Origin: Holophagales bacterium
GTDB lineage: Bacteria; Acidobacteriota; Thermoanaerobaculia; Multivoradales; Multivoraceae
Assembly (NCBI GenBank): GCA_009843505.1
Contig: VYDI01000022.1
Location: forward strand, 19,279 to 83,278
DNA length: 64,000 nucleotides
Direction: 5' to 3'
Shown here: positions 60,094 through 64,000 of the stretch, in pieces
Layout of the letters: each line of letters starts with the position of its first letter
Numbering within the stretch: position 1 is the stretch's first letter
Translations under genes and position numbers: made by a program
The notes under the pieces: model-generated
What the model saw: the letters and a program-made list of their open reading frames with translations, nothing else
The model's database searches: none
Told to the model about the DNA's origin: nothing

Positions 60094-60707
60094 AGCTCTA
60101 CTGGTGCCCTCAGACGCGCTCCAGCCGCGCCGTCTGGATGCTCGAGGAGGCAAGCGTCGACTACGAGCTCGTGCACGTCGACGTCACGAAGCCGGAGCGG
60201 ACTCCGGAACACCTGGCCGCGAGTCCGATGGGCAAGGTGCCCGCGCTCGAGGACGGCGACGTGAAGATGTGGGACTCGGCTGCAATCTGCCTCTACGTCG
60301 CCGACCGTTACGCCTCCGGCCGGCTGGCGCCGGCGCTGGACGATCCGCTCCGCGCCCGCTTCGTGCATTGGCTGATCTACTCCGCGGCGATGATCGAACC
60401 GGCGATGTTCGAGTCGGGCCTCCGGACCGTCGTGCCCGAGGAGCACCAGGCGGAGGCCTTCAACCCCGGCCGGCTGGGCTGGGGCAGTTTCGCCAAGACG
60501 ATCGAGGTATGGGAGAACGGGCTGGGCGACGGCCCGTGGATCCTGGGCGACGAGTTCAGCGCCGCCGACGTGATGCTGGGCAGCAGCGCCGTCTTCCTGC
60601 GCATGTTCGGGATGCTCCCCGAGTCGCCGGTGCTCGAGGCCTACGGCGACCGCTGCATGGCCAGGCCGGCGTTCCAGAAGGCGCAGGCGGCGGAGGTTCC
60701 CGGCTGA
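60090..60707 (+). CDS. Glutathione S-transferase family protein
   Basis: A 205-residue GST. The N-terminal thioredoxin-like domain begins MKLYWCPQTRSSRAVWMLEEASVDYELV, with SPMGKVPALEDGDVKMWDSAAICLYVADRY forming the glutathione-binding region (the xSxA motif reads DSAA). The helical domain follows, with LGDEFSAADVMLGSS as the conserved N-capping box. Ser11/12 or Cys6 could serve as the catalytic residue. It overlaps the anchor gene by 4 bases and precedes the RND pump by 7 bases. Why it belongs to a transport operon is not clear; it may detoxify substrates. Confidence 0.9.
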   Translation: MKLYWCPQTRSSRAVWMLEEASVDYELVHVDVTKPERTPEHLAASPMGKVPALEDGDVKMWDSAAICLYVADRYASGRLAPALDDPLRARFVHWLIYSAAMIEPAMFESGLRTVVPEEHQAEAFNPGRLGWGSFAKTIEVWENGLGDGPWILGDEFSAADVMLGSSAVFLRMFGMLPESPVLEAYGDRCMARPAFQKAQAAEVPG

Positions 60708-60714
60708 GCGACCG

Positions 60715-63700
60715 ATGAGCGAGGCCGGCGACCCGATAGTCCGTGGCGGTCCGATCGCCTTCATGGCGAGCAATCCCATTGCCGCCAACCTCCTCATGGT
60801 CTTCCTGCTGTTCGCAGGACTGCTGGCGGCGGGCGACCTCGTCCAGGAGATGCTCCCGGACGCGTCGCTGGATCGCGTCCAGGTCATGGTCCCGTACCCG
60901 GGCGCCGCCCCGCAGGAGGTCGATGAAGCAATCGTCCGCAAGATCGAGGAAGAGCTCGGGTCCCTGGACGGCGTCAAGCGGATCGAGGCCTCCGCCTCCG
61001 AAGGGCTTGGAACGGTCACCGCCGAGTTCAAGAGCGGCACCGACATCGATCGCGCTCTCAACGAGGCCAAGGCGCGGGTGGATCGCATTCCCAGCTTCCC
61101 CGCGGGAGCGGAACGGCCCGAAGTGCGCGAGGTGACGAGCCGGCAGAGCGTCATTCGCCTCCTGGTTCATGGCGACGTGCCGGAACGGACGCTCAAGGAG
61201 CTGGCGTACGGCATCGAGGATGGCATCGCGGCGCTTCCCGAAGTGTCCTACGTGGATACCAGCGGCTTCCGGGAGTACGAGATCTCGATCGAGGTCCCGT
61301 CGCACCGGCTCCGGGCCCTGGGGCTGACCCTGAGTGACATTGCCGTTGCCGTGCGGCGAGGCTCGATGGACCTCTCAGCGGGCAGCCTCTCGACGGGCGG
61401 GGAGGAGATCCGGGTCCGGACGATCGGCCAGAACTACGAGCAGTACGACTTCGAGGACATCATCGTGCTGTCCCGCCCCGACGGCACGTCGCTTCGCCTG
61501 GGCGACATCGCCGACCTGCGCGACGGCTTCGCCGACACCGACCTGATCACGCGCTTCAACGGCAACCGGGCCATTCGCGTCGACGTCACCCGCACCGCGG
61601 ACGAACAGGTGTTTGAGATCTCCGAAGCGGTCAAGGCCTATCTGGCGACGGAGGTGATCCCCGCTCTTCCGGCCGGCGTCGGCGTCGAGATATGGCGGGA
61701 CGACTCGACGCTGGTCGCCGGCAGCCTGTCGGTCCTGATCGAGAACGGCGTCCTGGGGCTCCTTCTCGTCTTTCTCGCCCTGACGTTCTTCCTGGAAATC
61801 CGCCTCGCGCTATGGGTGGCCGCGGGGCTGGCCGTCGCGCTGGTGGGAACGCTGTGGGGCATGCAGATGCTGGGCGTCTCCATCAACATGTTCTCGATGA
61901 TGGCCCTGGTGCTCGCGCTGGGAATCGTCGTGGACGACGCGATCGTGGTGGGGGAGAACATCTTCGCGGGACGAAGACGGGACCGCGACGGGCTGACGAC
62001 GGCGATTCGGGGCGCGCAGCGGATGAGCACTCCGGTCATCTTCTCCGTGCTGACCACCGTGACGGCCTTCTGCGCCCTGCTGACCGTCCCGGGCTCCACC
62101 GGCAAGATCATGAGAAGCGTGCCGCTGGTGGTCATCATCATCCTGATGATTTCGCTGGTGGAGTCGCTGCTGATTCTTCCCCGTCATCTCTCGCATCTGC
62201 CGCCGCCCGGACGAACCGCGTCGACGTGGGCCGGGCACCGGTTGTTGCGGATTCAGCGCGCCGTGGACCGGGGTCTGCAGTGGCTGATCGACGGCCCGCT
62301 GGACCGGGGCCTTCGTCTCGCGACGGACCATCCGCCCATCGTGCTGGCGACGGCCGCGGGCGCGGTCCTGCTCGTGACCGTCCTCATCGGTTCCGGGTTG
62401 GTCAGGGTGGAGTTCCTGCCGCAGGTGGAAGGCGATGTCATCGCGGCGAACTTCGAGTTGCCGACCGGATCACCGGCGGACCGGACCGCGGCGATCGGCG
62501 AGCTGGTGGAAGAGACGGGGCGCCGCTTGGCGGAGCGGCTTGCGAGCGAGCATCCAGGCAGCGCCGCCGCGGACGAGTGGAACAGTGCCATTACCGTCGG
62601 CGAATCCGCGGAGCTCTTCAATCCGCTGCGCGGCGACCGGGCGTCGGTTCCGCGCAGCCATGTCGGCGCGGTCCAGTTCGCGCTCCCGGAGGGCGCCGCC
62701 GTTCCAGCCAGTGAGTTCGAGCAGTTGTGGCGGGAGGAGACCGGCACCGTGCAGGGACTGAGGCACCTCGTGTTCTCTTCGGGTGCGCTCGAACTCCCGC
62801 CGCCCGTCTACCTGGAACTCTCGCATCCCGATTCCGTCGAGCTGGAGGCGATCGCCCAGGAGTTCGTGGAGGAGCTACAGAAGGTCGACGGCGTGTTCGA
62901 TATCCGCACGAATCAGGACGACGGATTCAGGGAGATTCAACTGGAGCTCAAGCCGCCGGCACGGACGTTGGGGCTGACGCTGGAGGACCTGGCGCACCAG
63001 ACGCGATCCGCCTTCTTCGGCTCCGAGGCCCTCAGGGTGCTGCGCGGCCGCGAGGACATGCGGGTGTACCTCCGGCTGCCGGAGCAGGAGCGGAGTTCGA
63101 TCGCGGACCTCGAACGGTTCGTCGTGCGCACGCCCGGCGGCTCCGAAGTGCCGTTGAAGCACGTCGCTTCCGCCGAGTTCGTCCGATCCTCCACCGCGAT
63201 TCACAAGGTCGACGGTCGGCGCGTAGTGACGGTCACGGCGAACGTGGACCCGGACGTCGTTACCGGCCAGTTGATCACTCCTGCCCTGGAGCGGGACATC
63301 CTGGCCCCGCTCGCGGCCGAGCACCCGGGCTTCGGCTACGGAGTCGGCGGGGAGCAGAGGCAGCAGCGAGAGATCATCGGCGCCCTGTCGGGCTCGATGC
63401 TGGTCGTGTTCATCATCATCTTCGCGCTGATCGCCATCCCCTTCGGGTCCTGGTCTCAACCGCTCATCATCATGGCCGCCATTCCTCTGGGCCTGGTCGG
63501 CGCCGTCGCGGGCCATCTGCTTCTGGGCCTCAGCTTCGGCTTCATGTCGGTGCAGGGCCTGGTCGGCTGTACCGGAGTCGTCGTCAACGACTCGCTGGTG
63601 ATGATCACCTTCATCAACGAGAAGAGAAGCGCCGGCCTGGGGGCGCAGGAGGCGATCATCGCCGGCGCCAAGGCCCGCGTCCGATCGATCCTCCTGACTT

Positions 63701-63924
63701 CGGTGACCACATTCGTCGGCGTCGCTCCGCTCGTCTTCGAAACGGACGCCGCGACCGTCCACCTGGTTCCGCTGGCGGCGGCGCTCGGCTTCGGCATCCT
63801 GATCGCCACGCCGCTACTCATGCTGGTCGTTCCGGCACTGGCGATGCTGCACGTGAACCTTCAGACCGGCCTTCGCATCGCGACGGGCGCCGGCGCAGCC
63901 GAGAGTCAGCCGGAAGTCGCCTGA
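60715..63924 (+). CDS. RND efflux transporter permease (HAE1-like)
   Basis: Proton-driven inner-membrane pump of the AcrB type, 1069 residues. The N-terminus (FMASNPIAANLLMVFLLFAGLLAAG) is the first membrane helix. The first porter region has PYPGAAPQEVDEAIVRKIEEEL; LGIVVDDAIVVGENIFAGRRR in helix 4 keeps both aspartates of the proton relay; GLVGCTGVVVNDSLVMITFINEKRSAG mirrors it in the second half. Adaptor genes at 50-54 kb and the outer-membrane factor at 48.4 kb are on the same strand but about 7-12 kb upstream, and may be its partners. The locus runs directly from GST to this gene. It ends 75 bases before a set of palindromic repeats. Confidence 0.93.
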   Translation: MSEAGDPIVRGGPIAFMASNPIAANLLMVFLLFAGLLAAGDLVQEMLPDASLDRVQVMVPYPGAAPQEVDEAIVRKIEEELGSLDGVKRIEASASEGLGTVTAEFKSGTDIDRALNEAKARVDRIPSFPAGAERPEVREVTSRQSVIRLLVHGDVPERTLKELAYGIEDGIAALPEVSYVDTSGFREYEISIEVPSHRLRALGLTLSDIAVAVRRGSMDLSAGSLSTGGEEIRVRTIGQNYEQYDFEDIIVLSRPDGTSLRLGDIADLRDGFADTDLITRFNGNRAIRVDVTRTADEQVFEISEAVKAYLATEVIPALPAGVGVEIWRDDSTLVAGSLSVLIENGVLGLLLVFLALTFFLEIRLALWVAAGLAVALVGTLWGMQMLGVSINMFSMMALVLALGIVVDDAIVVGENIFAGRRRDRDGLTTAIRGAQRMSTPVIFSVLTTVTAFCALLTVPGSTGKIMRSVPLVVIIILMISLVESLLILPRHLSHLPPPGRTASTWAGHRLLRIQRAVDRGLQWLIDGPLDRGLRLATDHPPIVLATAAGAVLLVTVLIGSGLVRVEFLPQVEGDVIAANFELPTGSPADRTAAIGELVEETGRRLAERLASEHPGSAAADEWNSAITVGESAELFNPLRGDRASVPRSHVGAVQFALPEGAAVPASEFEQLWREETGTVQGLRHLVFSSGALELPPPVYLELSHPDSVELEAIAQEFVEELQKVDGVFDIRTNQDDGFREIQLELKPPARTLGLTLEDLAHQTRSAFFGSEALRVLRGREDMRVYLRLPEQERSSIADLERFVVRTPGGSEVPLKHVASAEFVRSSTAIHKVDGRRVVTVTANVDPDVVTGQLITPALERDILAPLAAEHPGFGYGVGGEQRQQREIIGALSGSMLVVFIIIFALIAIPFGSWSQPLIIMAAIPLGLVGAVAGHLLLGLSFGFMSVQGLVGCTGVVVNDSLVMITFINEKRSAGLGAQEAIIAGAKARVRSILLTSVTTFVGVAPLVFETDAATVHLVPLAAALGFGILIATPLLMLVVPALAMLHVNLQTGLRIATGAGAAESQPEVA

Positions 63925-63948
63925 CCGCTACGGAGAGCGCCTCTACCC

Positions 63949-64000
63949 AAGGGGCGATTCCAACGGAATCGCCCTTCTACCCCAAGGGGCGATTCCAACG
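63949..64000 (+). repeat. Palindromic hairpin repeat downstream of the RND gene
   Basis: AAGGGGCGATTCC (63949-63961) pairs with GGAATCGCCCTT (63965-63976) with one bulged base and an AAC loop. The 17 bases AAGGGGCGATTCCAACG recur at 63984-64000, 35 bases on, so a second copy is beginning as the window ends. It may serve as the operon terminator. Confidence 0.7.

Noticed and set aside
1..64000. CRISPR arrays, tRNA genes, prophage or transposase genes
   Set aside because: I looked for regularly spaced repeats, cloverleaf-type sequences and DDE or integrase motifs and saw none. A tRNA scan would settle the tRNA question.

Overview
The window is about 64 kb of very GC-rich, densely coding DNA from a Gram-negative bacterium. 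Two TonB-dependent receptors, an RND efflux system with an outer-membrane factor, an LpxL-type acyltransferase and lipoproteins all imply an outer membrane. The mixture of sarcosine/dimethylglycine-type dehydrogenases, PQQ-type beta-propellers, a cytochrome c/copper-oxygenase-like protein and hopanoid genes recalls uncultured Acidobacteriota-like lineages. That placement is a guess: no rRNA or marker phylogeny is available here. I saw no tRNA, rRNA, CRISPR array, integrase or transposase.

Layout. 0-4.8 kb (minus): acyl-CoA carboxylase (biotin carboxylase, cut by the window edge, and carboxyltransferase) with an acyl-CoA synthetase, divergent from a metallo-beta-lactamase-fold hydrolase. 5.8-7.6 kb (minus): DUF4160 protein, serine-acetyltransferase-like enzyme, GT2 glycosyltransferase. 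7.7-9.1 kb: exported PQQ-type beta-propeller. 9.2-14.9 kb (minus): a sugar-nucleotide operon with a nucleotidyltransferase-phosphatase fusion, two epimerases, heptose kinase, C-methyltransferase and a metallopeptidase, probably making an NDP-activated modified heptose. 15-20.9 kb: three flavoprotein oxidases of methylated amines or polyamines, two with Tat signals. 21-27.4 kb: an envelope-glycan group (sulfatase-like enzyme, GT2, flippase, GT-C enzyme, methyltransferase). 27.6-32.2 kb: a terpenoid locus with a broken squalene-hopene cyclase, a GPP34-cytochrome P450 fusion and a sulfotransferase. 32.2-34.3 kb: BtuB-like receptor under a cobalamin riboswitch. 34.4-43.2 kb: complete recC-recB-recD operon. 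43.4-48.3 kb: cytochrome c/copper protein, kynureninase, MpaB-family oxygenase and squalene synthase. 48.4-55.1 kb: outer-membrane factor, adaptor, GH16 glucanase lipoprotein, second adaptor, acyl carrier protein and acyltransferase. 55.1-63.9 kb: exported RidA, a TonB receptor with a His/Asp-rich loop, a START-like protein, HupE-like permease with membrane anchor, GST and an RND pump.

The parts most worth following up are the GPP34-P450 fusion beside a cyclase that has lost its catalytic DxDD segment, the adaptor-GH16-adaptor sandwich, and the likely metal-uptake locus at 55.6-60.1 kb. Many monocistronic or first genes have a TANNNT hexamer only 6-9 nt before the start codon, which suggests widespread leaderless transcription. 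A palindromic element at 9.1 kb recurs in inverted orientation at 43.3 kb, both times between convergent genes.
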